Shown here: positions 18,497 to 27,715 of the stretch, piece by piece
Numbering within the stretch: the stretch's first letter is position 1
Layout: every line of letters starts with the position of its first letter
Assembly: GCF_029714945.1 (NCBI RefSeq)
Contig: NZ_CP121634.1
Coordinates: 6,159,001 to 6,223,000, forward strand
Length of the DNA stretch: 64,000 nt
Direction of reading: 5' to 3'
Origin: Bradyrhizobium sp. CIAT3101
GTDB lineage: Bacteria; Pseudomonadota; Alphaproteobacteria; Rhizobiales; Xanthobacteraceae
Translations under genes and position numbers: made by a program
Notes under the pieces: model-generated
The model's database searches: none
Told to the model about the DNA's origin: nothing
The model's input: only the letters and a program-made list of their open reading frames with translations

Positions 18497-19465
18497 GTGA
18501 GGCGGCGCGCGTTCATCAGTCTCGCTGGCGGCATTGTGGCGTGGCCTCTCGCGGCCCGCTCTCAAAAGCCCGTCGTGCCACGGATTGGGTACGTCTGGAC
18601 GGGCCCCCGTGGGACGGACGTGAGCAACTCTGGCGTCCGTCAGGGGCTTGCCGACATGGGATACCTTGTCGGGCAAGACCTCATGCTTGAAGAGCGGTAC
18701 GCTGACGGAAAACCAGAGCGCGTTCCTGCGCTCGTCGCCGAACTTCTTGCGCTCAATGTCGTAGTGCTCCTAACCCCGGGCACACCGGTTACGCTTGCGG
18801 CGCAACGCGCAACCTCCAGAGTGCCCATTGTCTGCGTGGTCGGAGATCCAGTCAGGACCGGTCTCGTGACTAGCCTCGCTCGGCCCGGCGGCAATATCAC
18901 GGGTCTATCGCTCCTTTCGGGCGATTACAGCGTAAAGTGGCTGGAGTTGCTGAAGGAGGTGGCGCCGACGGCACGCAAAGTCGCCATGCTTTGGAATCCA
19001 GACAATCCGGGCACCGCCAACCAAAGCAATCAAATGCGCCAAGCCGCACCTACCCTCGGTCTCGATCTGATCGCCCTCGCGGTTGGGCCAGCGGACGTGA
19101 AAAATAGCCTCGCCTCGGTTGAAGCTGGGGCATTCGACGGTCTCGTAATGACCGACGATACGTTGCTGAATGCCCTGATCCCTCAGCTAATTGTGCTCAC
19201 CGCAGAGCGCCGCTTGCCGGCGATCTATCCATTTAGCGACTCAGTCGAGCAAGGCGGGTTGTTGTCGTATTCAGCGGACTTTTTCAAGCTTTGGCGACGT
19301 GCTGCTCGTTATGTGGATTTGATCCTCAAAGGAGCGCATCCGGCAGACTTGCCCGTCGAGCAGGCGACAGAAGTCGCGCTGAAGATCAACATCAAAACCG
19401 CAAAGGCGCTCGGCCTCACTGTGCCACCGTCGCTGCTCGCCCGAGCCGACGAGGTGATCGAATGA
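18497..19465 (+). CDS. ABC transporter substrate-binding protein (ABC_sub_bind family)
   Basis: A 322-residue protein with an N-terminal RRRAFISLAGGIVAWPLAA export signal (Tat-like twin arginines) and the ABC_sub_bind fold: PRIGYVWTGPRG, GLVTSLARPGGNITGLSLL, WLELLKEVAPTARKVAMLWN and TAKALGLTVPPSLLARADEV at the end. GTG start with TAGGACA upstream. No permease or ATPase gene lies nearby. Orphan copies are frequent in bradyrhizobia, so the ligand is unknown. It lies just after the CCCTTAGC repeat pair. Confidence 0.88.
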   Translation: MRRRAFISLAGGIVAWPLAARSQKPVVPRIGYVWTGPRGTDVSNSGVRQGLADMGYLVGQDLMLEERYADGKPERVPALVAELLALNVVVLLTPGTPVTLAAQRATSRVPIVCVVGDPVRTGLVTSLARPGGNITGLSLLSGDYSVKWLELLKEVAPTARKVAMLWNPDNPGTANQSNQMRQAAPTLGLDLIALAVGPADVKNSLASVEAGAFDGLVMTDDTLLNALIPQLIVLTAERRLPAIYPFSDSVEQGGLLSYSADFFKLWRRAARYVDLILKGAHPADLPVEQATEVALKINIKTAKALGLTVPPSLLARADEVIE

Positions 19466-19649
19466 TGCGCAATTTGCCGCAATGCATGAGTCTGGAAGTG
19501 GCCCTAAGCGCTGATCCGGGAATGTCCGCTCTCGCGCCGCAGTTGGAGGCTAAGCAGACGTGCCCGAAAGGTCTCGTTGCCTTATGAGTACACGCCCCAG
19601 GATGGGCGCACTCCCTATCGGCTTCGTGCCGAACAATACAGGCCGGCAC

Positions 19650-20177
19650 CTATCCCTTCGTGGCGGGCAGAGGCGGTATCGGCAGAATGACTTCGGAAGC
19701 GATCTTCCAGTCCTCCCCGACGCGAAGCCAGTTGATGATCATGAGAAATGGCCTGGGTGTTCCATCCTGTCCCGCATAAGACACCGTGATGTTCATCGGC
19801 ACGTAGGACTCGGCGACATCGTGCGTCAGGCCGACAACCCTGAGCTTCGCATAGTCTGGTTCGAGCACGACCGGGCCGGAGCTGCCGATATCACGGAGCT
19901 TCCGATCAACGGCCTCGTTGCCCCAAAAGCCCGCCCAGTTCCCCTCGGATTGGATCGCGCTCTTCGCAACCAACAGGGTCGAGGGTGACTGCCAGAACAT
20001 CTCATGCAGAGCGTCGAAATCGTGCCTGTTGGCCAATTCCATGAGCGTGCCGAATTTCGTTTTGATCGTGCTCAGCACAGCCGAATCCAGAGGTTCCTCT
20101 CCGATCTCGGGCGACGCGGCTAGAGCGCCGGCGGAAAGAGCCGAGGCCATGAGAATGGCAAGAAGCAATTTGATCAC
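19650..20177 (-). CDS. Secreted NTF2/SnoaL-like protein
   Basis: A 175-residue protein. The signal peptide MIKLLLAILMASALSAGALA is followed by a SnoaL/DUF4440-like domain: an N-terminal helix (LSTIKTKFGTLMELANRHDF), DALHEMFWQSPSTLLV, and C-terminal strands ending FLMIINWLRVGEDWKIASEV. Such proteins bind or transform small molecules, but nothing indicates a ligand. It lies on the same strand 129 bp downstream of the alpha/beta hydrolase gene and may be co-transcribed with it. Confidence 0.75.
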   Translation of the reverse strand: MIKLLLAILMASALSAGALAASPEIGEEPLDSAVLSTIKTKFGTLMELANRHDFDALHEMFWQSPSTLLVAKSAIQSEGNWAGFWGNEAVDRKLRDIGSSGPVVLEPDYAKLRVVGLTHDVAESYVPMNITVSYAGQDGTPRPFLMIINWLRVGEDWKIASEVILPIPPLPATKG

Positions 20178-20305
20178 GTTCGAAATTCCTCTCGGCTTAT
20201 GAGCCTACGTTTGGCGGCGCATCTCAGCTCTCGCTGCGTCGTGCGAACGGCGCGGGGCATCACGAGATGCATGCTCCCGGCACGCGGGCGCCGGGAGCAG
20301 TGTTG

Positions 20306-21076
20306 TCACTTTGCGAGCGAGGCCTTTTCGATCACCGCGGCGACTTCTTTTGCATGAACGACGAGCGAAGCATGGCTGCCGGCGACTTCCGTCGTCTGGG
20401 CCTTCATACCGGCGGCAAAAAGCTTCTGGACCTCCGGCGCGATCACCTTGTCCTTCGTGCTGACCACATAGAACGTCGGCTTGTCGCGCCACGCGGCAAC
20501 ATCGACCGGTGCCTCGAACGCGGTGTGGTTCAACGGAAGCTGATGGTTCGCCAAGGCTTCCGCGATCTGCGGAGGAAGGTCAGCCGCGACCGCGGATGGG
20601 AACACCTTGGGATCGATGTAGAGGTTGCCCTTGTCGTCGGGATGGATCGCCGCGCCGCCTTCGGTCGCCGGACCGCTCTTGGCGAGGGTCGCCAGAGATT
20701 GTCCCACGTCGGGCGCGAAAGCGGAGACGTAGACAAGTGCCGACACCTTTGGATCGTTGCCGGCCTGCGTGATCACCACGCCACCCCAGGAGTGGCCGAC
20801 GAGGACGGTCTTGCCGTTCTGCTTCGCCAGCGCCTGCTTGGTGGCATCCACATCGGCGGCAAGCGAGGTGAGCGGATTTTCGACCAGCGTGACGTTGTAG
20901 CCCTTCTTCGTGAGGATCTCGGCGACGGGCTGCCAGCTCGTCTGGTCCACGAAAGCGCCGTGCACGAGCACGATGTTGGGGACCGCCCCCTTGGGCAGTT
21001 CGGCGGAAGAGGCGGAGCCGACCAATGTCGTTCCGGCCAGAAGTACGGTGGCAGCAGAGAGGAGGATATTTCGCAT
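20306..21076 (-). CDS. Secreted alpha/beta hydrolase
   Basis: A 256-residue protein with a signal peptide (MRNILLSAATVLLAGTTLVG, cleavage near SSA) and an alpha/beta hydrolase fold: oxyanion region IVLVHGAFVDQTSW, nucleophile Ser96 in VLVGHSWGGVV, acid region STKDKVIAP and catalytic His in EVAGSHASLV. The ATG at 21076 has AGGAAG upstream and opens into the signal, so it is preferred to a start 27 codons earlier. It resembles the EstC/salicylate-esterase-like group. It is divergent from an AraC regulator that probably controls it. Confidence 0.88.
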   Translation of the reverse strand: MRNILLSAATVLLAGTTLVGSASSAELPKGAVPNIVLVHGAFVDQTSWQPVAEILTKKGYNVTLVENPLTSLAADVDATKQALAKQNGKTVLVGHSWGGVVITQAGNDPKVSALVYVSAFAPDVGQSLATLAKSGPATEGGAAIHPDDKGNLYIDPKVFPSAVAADLPPQIAEALANHQLPLNHTAFEAPVDVAAWRDKPTFYVVSTKDKVIAPEVQKLFAAGMKAQTTEVAGSHASLVVHAKEVAAVIEKASLAK

Positions 21077-21244
21077 CAATTCTTCCTGTTGGCAGGTCGG
21101 ACCAACACGGTCCGGGGGAATGGACAGGCGTTTCCAGCAAGATCGCGGTTCTTCCATCCACCGTTGGCGAATGGTCGCCGCTCGTAATGTCGGCTCGCCG
21201 CGCCCGGTGACCTATTCCGCCGTTCTTCCGGACGATAGAGATCA

Positions 21245-21290
21245 ATCGTCCAGATGTTGTGTCCTATCGTCCATCGATCTAATCTGGACG
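21245..21290. promoter_or_regulatory. AraC-type operator between hydrolase and regulator genes
   Basis: ATCGTCCA occurs at 21245-21252 and again at 21266-21273, direct repeats exactly 21 bp apart (two helical turns). CGTCCAGAT (21247-21255) also forms a perfect inverted repeat with ATCTGGACG (21282-21290). This is the arrangement expected for AraC-family monomer sites. It ends 2 bp before the chosen regulator start. Confidence 0.55.
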
Positions 21291-21292
21291 GC

Positions 21293-22252
21293 ATGGACAT
21301 ACTCGCCCAGGTGCTCGATCGGGTTCGTCTCGGCGGCACGCTGCTTTTTCACTTCGAGCTCGGTCATCCCTGGCACCTCGAGTTGCCGGCGCGCCCCTAC
21401 GCCTTGTTTCACTATCTCAGCCAGGGCTCAGCGACCCTCAGCCTCGAACGGGGGCAGCAAATCGAAATGTCCGAGGGCGACTTTGTCGTCATCACGCGAG
21501 GCGAGCCGCACGTGTTCTATTCGGATCGCCGGGCCAAGCCTTTGCGGATCATTGATATCGACCGCTCGTCGCCGCGTCTTGGTGTCGTTCGTCACGGCAA
21601 AGGAGCAAAGCCGCGCTCGACCATGATTTGCGGCAATTTCACCGTGTCACGGCCGCTGTTCGGCAGCGTGATGGAGCTGCTTCCGCCCGTGCTCCTGCTG
21701 AAGCCGATGGCGGATGGTGGTTGGCTCGAAGCAATCTTGCGTCGCATGGTCAGCGAGTCCGCGCTCGAGCGTCCCGGCCAACGGGTCGCGCTTTCACGAC
21801 TGACGGAAGTCCTCTTTGTCGAGGTGCTCCGAAGCTGGATCGCCTCTCTCAGTCCCGGACAAGGCGGCTGGCTTGGGGCCATATCCGACCCTCATATCGG
21901 ACCGGCACTCAAGCTCATTCACGAAAACCCGGAGCGCCCCTGGACACTGAGCGATCTTGGCCAACGCGTTGGGCTCGGCCGCTCGGCATTTTCGGCGCGC
22001 TTTACCAAGCTCGTCGGCCAGTCCATGCACCGCTATGTGATCGCGCGCCGGATGGCGGAAGCCGCGTTCCTGCTGGAAACCAGCGATGAGCCGATTGCAC
22101 GGATTGCCAGCCGGGTCGGCTACGAGACGGCGGCGGCATTTTCCAAGCTGTTCCATCGACATCACGGCCTATCGCCCGGTCGGTACCGAGCCGCCAGACA
22201 ATCTGATAGCGGTGCAAGGCAAGCAGACATTCCGCGGGAAGCTGCTGATTGA
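21293..22252 (+). CDS. AraC-family transcriptional regulator with cupin sensor domain
   Basis: A 319-residue protein. The N-terminal cupin-type ligand domain covers residues about 5-170 (GTLLFHFELGHPWHLELPAR, MSEGDFVVITRGEPHVF). The C-terminal AraC double helix-turn-helix covers about 205-305 (LSDLGQRVGLGRSAFSARFT, IARIASRVGYETAAAFSKLF, HHGLSPGRYR). The ATG at 21293 (MDILAQVLDRVRLGG) fits the family better than a start 13 codons upstream, which would put the operator inside the gene. Divergent from the secreted hydrolase gene. Confidence 0.9.
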   Translation: MDILAQVLDRVRLGGTLLFHFELGHPWHLELPARPYALFHYLSQGSATLSLERGQQIEMSEGDFVVITRGEPHVFYSDRRAKPLRIIDIDRSSPRLGVVRHGKGAKPRSTMICGNFTVSRPLFGSVMELLPPVLLLKPMADGGWLEAILRRMVSESALERPGQRVALSRLTEVLFVEVLRSWIASLSPGQGGWLGAISDPHIGPALKLIHENPERPWTLSDLGQRVGLGRSAFSARFTKLVGQSMHRYVIARRMAEAAFLLETSDEPIARIASRVGYETAAAFSKLFHRHHGLSPGRYRAARQSDSGARQADIPREAAD

Positions 22253-22516
22253 CCTCCGACCAGCTTTTGCGTCGCGAAGGGCTCCAATCCATGCTCACCC
22301 GGCTATGGCAGGCTCAGCGTTTCGCAACGAAGCCAATGCGACTCGACGGCACTGACATTCAGAAGGGGCGCGCCCAAGTCTTGATCTTGATCAAGGATGC
22401 CCCGAGCGATCGCTGAACTCGATAGCTTCAAATCGAGGCGTTCACTGGTGCGGCGCAACAGATTCGCACGACGAACTGCACAACGGATTCGAATTGACCT
22501 TGGGGAGTGATCACCC

Positions 22517-24259
22517 GTGACGCGCTGGCTGCCCGGACTCGAGATGCTCCGTCGGTATGAGGCAGCCAGCCTTCCGCACGACATCTTCGCCGGTGTCGTC
22601 CTGGCGACAATGCTGGTGCCGGTGGGCATCGCCTATTCAATCGCATCGGGCTTGCCCGGCATCTACGGTCTCTACGCAACGATCGTACCGCTCCTGGCGT
22701 ACGCCTTGTTCGGCCCAAGCCGCATTCTTGTCCTTGGACCGGACTCGGCGCTGGCGGGGATCCTCCTGGGCGTGATCTCTCCGCTGGCTCATGGCGATCC
22801 CGTGCGCGCCGTGACGCTCGCCGGCATGATGGCGATCGTCTCGGGCACGGTTTGCATCCTGGCAGGCATCGTGCGCCTTGGCTTCGTCACCGAGCTTCTC
22901 TCCAAGCCGATCCGCTACGGATACATGAACGGAATTGCACTGACGGTCTTGATCAGCCAGTTGCCGAAGCTGCTCGGCTTTTCCGTTGACAGCGAAGGTC
23001 CGTTGCGGAGCCTTTGGGCGATCGCCAGCGCGATCGTTGCGGGACAGATCAACTGGGCCGCATTCGCAATCGGGCTCGCCACGTTGATCGTGATTCTGCT
23101 TCTCAAGAACAGCAGGCTGCCCGGCATCCTGATTGCGGTCGTTGGGGCCACTGTCATCGTCGGACTGTTCGATCTGGGAACCCAGCATGGCGTCAAGGTG
23201 CTGGGGCCTCTTCCGGAAGGGCTGCCAGGCTTCGTCGTCCCTGCGATCACCACCACCGACATCGTCCCGGTGGTGCTGGGCGGCTGCGCAATCGCGATGG
23301 TTTCGTTTGCCGATACCAGCGTGCTTTCACGTGCCTACGCCGCGCGATTGGGGGATCGGGTCGATCCCAACCAGGAGATGGTCGGGCTAGGTGCGGCCAA
23401 TCTGGCGACGGGATTTTTTCAGGGGTTCCCAATCAGCAGCAGCAGTTCGCGCACCCCGGTGGCCGAAGCCGCCGGCGCCCGCACCCAACTCACCAGCGTT
23501 GTAGGCGCACTCGCCATTGCGCTACTTTTATTGGTCGCGCCAAATCTGCTTCAGCATTTGCCGACCGCGGCATTGGCCGCGGTCGTCATCGCTGCGGCGC
23601 TTGGTCTTTTCGAGATTACCGACCTCAAGCGGATCTATCGCATCCAACGCTGGGAATTCTGGCTCGCGATCGTCTGCTTTGCCGGTGTGGCCGTGCTCGG
23701 GGTGATCCAGGGAATCGGTCTTGCAATTGTCCTCGCGATTATCGAGTTTTTATGGGACGGCTGGCGTCCTCATTCCGCCGTGCTGGGGCGTGCCGACGGC
23801 GTCAAGGGCTATCATGACATCACGCGATATCCGGATGCACGACGAATCCCCGGGCTTGTTCTGTTTCGATGGGATGCGCCGTTGTTCTTTGCCAACGCCG
23901 AGTTCTTCAGGGAGCGCGTCCTGGATGCTGTCGCGACATCGCCAACAAAGGTGCGCTGGCTGACGGTCGCCGCGGAGCCGGTGACGAGCGTAGACGTCAC
24001 CGCCTGCGACGTGGTTGCTGAACTGGATCAGACATTGCACGCGCAGGGTATCGAACTCTGCTTCGCCGAGCTAAAGGACCCCGTGAAGGACAAACTGAAA
24101 AGATTTGGTCTGTTCGCGCAACTTGGAGAGCATTACTTCTTTCCGACAATCGGCGTCGCCGTCTCCCGCTACCTCGAAACCAACAATGTCGATTGGGAGG
24201 ACTGGCAGGACCAGGCTACGGAGGTGGCGGAGCCAGACGCCGGACCGCGGCAATCTTGA
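22517..24259 (+). CDS. SulP-family anion transporter with STAS domain
   Basis: A 580-residue inner-membrane carrier. The start region LPHDIFAGVVLATMLVPVGI and LVLGPDSALAGILLG are SulP signatures. About twelve hydrophobic segments run to residue 420. A C-terminal STAS domain follows (LVLFRWDAPLFFANAEFFRE, EPVTSVDVTACDVVAEL). GTG start with GGGGAG upstream. SulP members move sulfate, bicarbonate, oxalate or dicarboxylates. The substrate is not readable here; its presence near oxalate genes is suggestive only, and no oxalate-type operator is found in front of it. Confidence 0.9.
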   Translation: MTRWLPGLEMLRRYEAASLPHDIFAGVVLATMLVPVGIAYSIASGLPGIYGLYATIVPLLAYALFGPSRILVLGPDSALAGILLGVISPLAHGDPVRAVTLAGMMAIVSGTVCILAGIVRLGFVTELLSKPIRYGYMNGIALTVLISQLPKLLGFSVDSEGPLRSLWAIASAIVAGQINWAAFAIGLATLIVILLLKNSRLPGILIAVVGATVIVGLFDLGTQHGVKVLGPLPEGLPGFVVPAITTTDIVPVVLGGCAIAMVSFADTSVLSRAYAARLGDRVDPNQEMVGLGAANLATGFFQGFPISSSSSRTPVAEAAGARTQLTSVVGALAIALLLLVAPNLLQHLPTAALAAVVIAAALGLFEITDLKRIYRIQRWEFWLAIVCFAGVAVLGVIQGIGLAIVLAIIEFLWDGWRPHSAVLGRADGVKGYHDITRYPDARRIPGLVLFRWDAPLFFANAEFFRERVLDAVATSPTKVRWLTVAAEPVTSVDVTACDVVAELDQTLHAQGIELCFAELKDPVKDKLKRFGLFAQLGEHYFFPTIGVAVSRYLETNNVDWEDWQDQATEVAEPDAGPRQS

Positions 24260-24330
24260 TCCAGGTCAAGCCCGTCGAGCAGAGATCACACGGCCAAGTC
24301 GCTTCATCCTTATCTCTCTGGGTTTGATGC

Positions 24331-25305
24331 TCACTGATCGCCGCCAGCGAGCTGCTCATGAAAATACTTCACCACCGCCGCATTGAACTCGCGGTGAAAG
24401 GCCGCCCGATCGAATCCGGGCGGCGTATCGGTGCAGATGCGCGGGATCGCGGCCGCGAGCTCGGCGGAGCACGGTGCGAGGAAGGCGTAGTGGCCGGCCG
24501 GCACCACATGAATCTCGGGCTTGCCTGGCAGGCCGTCCGCGACGCGCGCGGTGCCCGAGCCGTCGCCGACGCCCGGGCCGCCGAATTGCGAGCGCCAGAA
24601 CTGGAACGGCACCTTGACGACGGCAAGGTTCTCCCGCGTCAGGGTGCCCGGCGCGGGATCGACGATGACGGCGGTGCGGATACGTGCATCCTGAATCGGT
24701 TCAGGCGGAGTCACGCCACTGTGCAGCTCCGCACACGCGCCGGTCGTCTCCTTGCAGAGGCTGGCGACCCTTGCGAAATCCGGTCTGGTCCCCATCAGCA
24801 CGAAGCCGGTGGCGCCTCCGAGCGAGAATCCGAAGAAGCCGATCTTGGCGGGATCAATCGCCGCCCTGTCCTTCCAGTCCTTCAGCATGAAGTCGATCAG
24901 GCGCACGATGTCCGCCGGACGCGAGCCCCACACGGAGAGGGCGTCGCGCCGCGAGGCGTCCCCAGCGGTGTCACCGGGATGATTGATGGCAGCAATGATA
25001 AAACCTGCGTCGGCGAGCGCTTCTGCTGTGTCATGGTGCTGGCCAAAGAACCCGCCCCGGCCGTGCGAGAGCACAATGAGTGGAAGTTTTGTGCCCGAGA
25101 CAGGACAATCCTTCGCGCCCATCAAACCGAAATCGGCATCGACCGAAAGCTTGCCAAGCGCCACAGGTGTTGGCTTCGCCGCGCAAGGATACCAGACGGC
25201 GCCTGACAGCGCCGGATCGGAGTCGAGAAGCTGGATGCCCGCGGCTTTGGCCGGCGGGCCAAGACAGCAGAGTGTAATGGCGAAAGCCCAAAGCGTGCGG
25301 CGCAC
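24331..25305 (-). CDS. Secreted alpha/beta hydrolase, PAF-acetylhydrolase/dienelactone-hydrolase-like
   Basis: A 324-residue protein. The GTG start at 25305 has GGGGGGA seven bases upstream and opens directly into a signal peptide (RRTLWAFAITLCCLGPPAKA). The mature protein has LPLIVLSHGRGGFFGQHHDT, the nucleophile elbow IGFFGFSLGGATGF, the acid region VDPAPG and the His in VVPAGHYAFLAPC. Members hydrolyse esters or lipids in the periplasm or outside. No substrate is implied by the neighbours. Confidence 0.82.
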   Translation of the reverse strand: MRRTLWAFAITLCCLGPPAKAAGIQLLDSDPALSGAVWYPCAAKPTPVALGKLSVDADFGLMGAKDCPVSGTKLPLIVLSHGRGGFFGQHHDTAEALADAGFIIAAINHPGDTAGDASRRDALSVWGSRPADIVRLIDFMLKDWKDRAAIDPAKIGFFGFSLGGATGFVLMGTRPDFARVASLCKETTGACAELHSGVTPPEPIQDARIRTAVIVDPAPGTLTRENLAVVKVPFQFWRSQFGGPGVGDGSGTARVADGLPGKPEIHVVPAGHYAFLAPCSAELAAAIPRICTDTPPGFDRAAFHREFNAAVVKYFHEQLAGGDQ

Positions 25306-25406
25306 CGAAAATCCCCCCGATTTCGCGCGGGAGTTGAGGGAACAACCGTAGCGGAATTGTGGCTTCAACTCATCAACTGACAGCCGGTCTCCGCTCCGGC
25401 GGCCTG

Positions 25407-25790
25407 TCACGTCGCGTATTGTGCAATGCCATTCCCGAACGACCAGTTTTCCTTCGCGGTCTCCACGAGGTTGATCACGATATCGTCCGGACGCCCGTCC
25501 AGCTGCTTCTGATAGTCATCGACGATACGCTTGTAGAAAGCCTTCTTCATCTCGATGGAGCGGCCGGCGTTTAACGTGATCTGGATGAAGACGACATCCT
25601 CGCTGTAGCGATTGCCCAGATAGCTTTCGGCATGATTGAGGTCGTCGTGGTCATGCTCCGTGATGACCTGGAATTTGTCGTCTTGCGGCACGTTGATCAA
25701 CTCGCGCATGGCGCTGTAAATGATCTCGCCCAGCGTCTTCCGGTATTCCTTCGATTTGCCCTTGCGAAGATCGATGCGAACAAACGGCAT
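25407..25790 (-). CDS. Tautomerase-superfamily protein
   Basis: A 127-residue protein whose N-terminus, MPFVRIDLRKGKS, gives the catalytic Pro1 after Met removal. The beta-alpha-beta pattern (DVVFIQITLNAGRSIEMKKA) matches the two-module Tautomerase_2 / malonate-semialdehyde-decarboxylase-like group rather than the 62-residue 4-oxalocrotonate tautomerases. Substrate unknown. It ends 102 bp before the secreted hydrolase start on the same strand. Three tandem 17-bp repeats lie 31 bp upstream of its start. Confidence 0.87.
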   Translation of the reverse strand: MPFVRIDLRKGKSKEYRKTLGEIIYSAMRELINVPQDDKFQVITEHDHDDLNHAESYLGNRYSEDVVFIQITLNAGRSIEMKKAFYKRIVDDYQKQLDGRPDDIVINLVETAKENWSFGNGIAQYAT

Positions 25791-25820
25791 GAATTGTATT
25801 CCTTTTCCTCGTGGCGGGAT

Positions 25821-25870
25821 GATCTGGACGCGGCCAGGATCTGGACGCGGCCAAGTCTGGACACGGCCAA
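25821..25870. repeat. Three tandem 17-bp repeats upstream of the tautomerase gene
   Basis: The unit GATCTGGACGCGGCCAN occurs at 25821-25837 and 25838-25854 exactly, and at 25855-25870 with changes (GTCTGGACACGGCCAA). It sits in the tautomerase 5' region. Either a slipped-strand expansion or a multimer operator. Confidence 0.8.
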
Positions 25871-25961
25871 ATCACGTTGAAGGAGCAGATAGCGATTGAT
25901 GCCAGGACATCCAATCAAGCCACGGTGAAGACGCGACAGCGGAATTGTGGCTTCGTCCCTT

Positions 25962-26933
25962 CTAGAACCGTGCGCGTGGTACGATCCGGGCGAGCAGAGG
26001 TACGTTTGCGTGCCACAGCATGCAATCGCGCGCCCGCGCGGTCTGGCCGGCCGCAAGTTCGACGAGCTGCGCCCGCGAGAACACGTGCCGCTCGCAGAAG
26101 AATGGACGAAGCGGCGAGCGCGAGAAGAAATTGTAGAACAGCGCAGAGCGGTCGCGCGCGATCGCCGGGCGGCCGCGATGGTAGCGGCTCGCAACATCCG
26201 CGAAGATCACCGTCCCGGCCTTGCCGGTGCAGGTCGTGACATCACCGCGTGCCAGCGACCCGCCGAGCCGCTGCTCCAGCATTTCCTGCGTCAGGACCGG
26301 AAAATTGGCGCCGTCGAGCCGGTCGCAGCCCGGAAAGGCGCGATGCAGCACTTCGAGCGGGCCGCCCTCCTCATCGACATCGTGCAGATAGACGATCACC
26401 TTGACCATCCGCCGATCCTCGACATCGCGATGCCATCGGCGCGCCGCGACCTGACGGCCATCGGCCACGGTGTAGAAGAAATTCAGCGTGTCGCATGCCG
26501 CGGGCAAGCCGAGATAGGTCTCGACGATGTCGAGGATACGGTCGTTGAGGGGCCAGTGGACGATGTGCGGATGGCGCATCATCTCCTCGGCGCCGACCTG
26601 CACCGTATACTGGCCGGCGAATTCGCCTCTTCTTGCGCGGAGCGAATAGGCGTTCGCGATGTCGGTCGCCGACGTCCAGAGCGCATCCGTCCCAGCCAGG
26701 TTCAGCGCCGCGAGCGAGGTGATGTAGACGCCGTTCGTCTCGAGCCCGGCGACGATGTCCGTATCGAGCGGCGAAAGTCGAGGCAGGCGCGGCTTGTGAG
26801 AGGCCCGTGCCTTTTCGTAGCCCTCGTTCAATTTCCGGCTGATGGCCGGCATTCCGAGCAAACGCGAAGCGGTCTCGGCTGGCAGGCTGCGGACCCGGCG
26901 CAAGGCCCGGTAACGCAGCGTCTTCTGCTTCAT
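25962..26933 (-). CDS. Phytanoyl-CoA-dioxygenase-like Fe(II)/2-oxoglutarate enzyme
   Basis: A 323-residue protein with a double-stranded beta-helix oxygenase pattern: the metal motif HxD in RRWHRDVEDRRMVKVIVYL, GGPLEVLHRAFPG after it, and the distal His (SRYHRG) with Arg nearby for 2-oxoglutarate. The N-terminal 60 residues are basic. Family members hydroxylate small molecules or acyl chains, but nothing here indicates a substrate. Its orientation makes it transcribed toward the tautomerase gene 171 bp away. Confidence 0.72.
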   Translation of the reverse strand: MKQKTLRYRALRRVRSLPAETASRLLGMPAISRKLNEGYEKARASHKPRLPRLSPLDTDIVAGLETNGVYITSLAALNLAGTDALWTSATDIANAYSLRARRGEFAGQYTVQVGAEEMMRHPHIVHWPLNDRILDIVETYLGLPAACDTLNFFYTVADGRQVAARRWHRDVEDRRMVKVIVYLHDVDEEGGPLEVLHRAFPGCDRLDGANFPVLTQEMLEQRLGGSLARGDVTTCTGKAGTVIFADVASRYHRGRPAIARDRSALFYNFFSRSPLRPFFCERHVFSRAQLVELAAGQTARARDCMLWHANVPLLARIVPRARF

Positions 26934-27256
26934 GTCGCGAAGTCCCCCAGTTGCGATTGAATCATCGCGCGGTCGCGTCGTCGTGCGGCGCGACCGGCAA
27001 CGGACTCATCGCTGAGATGCGAGGCCAAAATCCGGCTTGAGTGTTTCGGAGTGTGAACCGGAGCGTAGATGCTCTCAAATTGTGCGAACATCGCCCGCCG
27101 TATACAGGCGGCGCCGTCACGACCGGCGTCAACTCGGCAGCGACATCGGGTGAAAAAATCCGGCGGCCCCATGTCGGATCGGCGGGGCCACGTTCGTCCT
27201 TGGGCCATGATGGGGCAACAGTCATCGCGCCCAGCAACTCACAGGGAATAACGACC
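26934..27256. other. Divergent intergenic region, no features recognised
   Basis: About 320 bp between the dioxygenase-like gene and the SRPBCC gene. No convincing additional gene, hairpin or shared operator was found. Confidence 0.5.
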
Positions 27257-27700
27257 ATGCCGAGCACAGTACGCCTGCACCGCGTTCTCACCACCAGCCC
27301 TGAAAAGGTCTATCGCGCCTTCGTCGAGGCGGATGCGCTGGCAAAATGGCTTCCGCCCAACGGCTTCACCTGCACCGTGCACCATCTGGAGGCCAAGGTC
27401 GGCGGCACGTTCAAGATGTCGTTCCGGAATTTTACGACAGGCAACGGCCATTCTTTCGGCGGCGAATATCTCGAACTCGTTCCGGGCCAGCGTCTGCGCT
27501 ACACCGACAAGTTCGACGATCCCAACCTGCCGGGCCTGATTGAGGTGACCGTGATCCTGAAGAAGGTCTCTGTCGGCACCGAGGTGGATATCACGCAGGC
27601 CGGCCTTCCCGACGTCATTCCCGTGGAGGCCTGCTATCTCGGCTGGCAGGAATCGCTGCGCAACCTGGCGCGGCTCGTCGAGCCGGAGATCAATCAGTAG
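27257..27700 (+). CDS. SRPBCC (AHSA1-type) protein
   Basis: A 147-residue START-like hydrophobic-pocket protein: the N-terminus RLHRVLTTSPEKVYRAFVEA, then ALAKWLPPNGFTCTVHHLEA, GGTFKMSFRNF and a C-terminal helix CYLGWQESLRNLARLVEP. ATG 27257 (MPSTVRLH) is the natural family start; AGGGAATA lies upstream. Such proteins bind lipids or toxin-like ligands or act in stress. Function unknown. A long palindromic repeat follows the stop. Confidence 0.88.
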   Translation: MPSTVRLHRVLTTSPEKVYRAFVEADALAKWLPPNGFTCTVHHLEAKVGGTFKMSFRNFTTGNGHSFGGEYLELVPGQRLRYTDKFDDPNLPGLIEVTVILKKVSVGTEVDITQAGLPDVIPVEACYLGWQESLRNLARLVEPEINQ

Positions 27701-27715
27701 CGGCGACGTTGGTAT

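Noticed and set aside
18497..19465. A complete ABC transporter operon around the binding-protein gene
   Set aside because: No permease or ATPase motifs occur in the flanking sequence; the binding protein is an orphan.
22253..22516. Possible short genes between the AraC and SulP genes
   Set aside because: Open frames here are short, overlap on both strands and lack ribosome-binding sites or recognisable products.
25821..25870. CRISPR-like array
   Set aside because: Only three contiguous 17-bp units with no spacers; simple tandem repeat.
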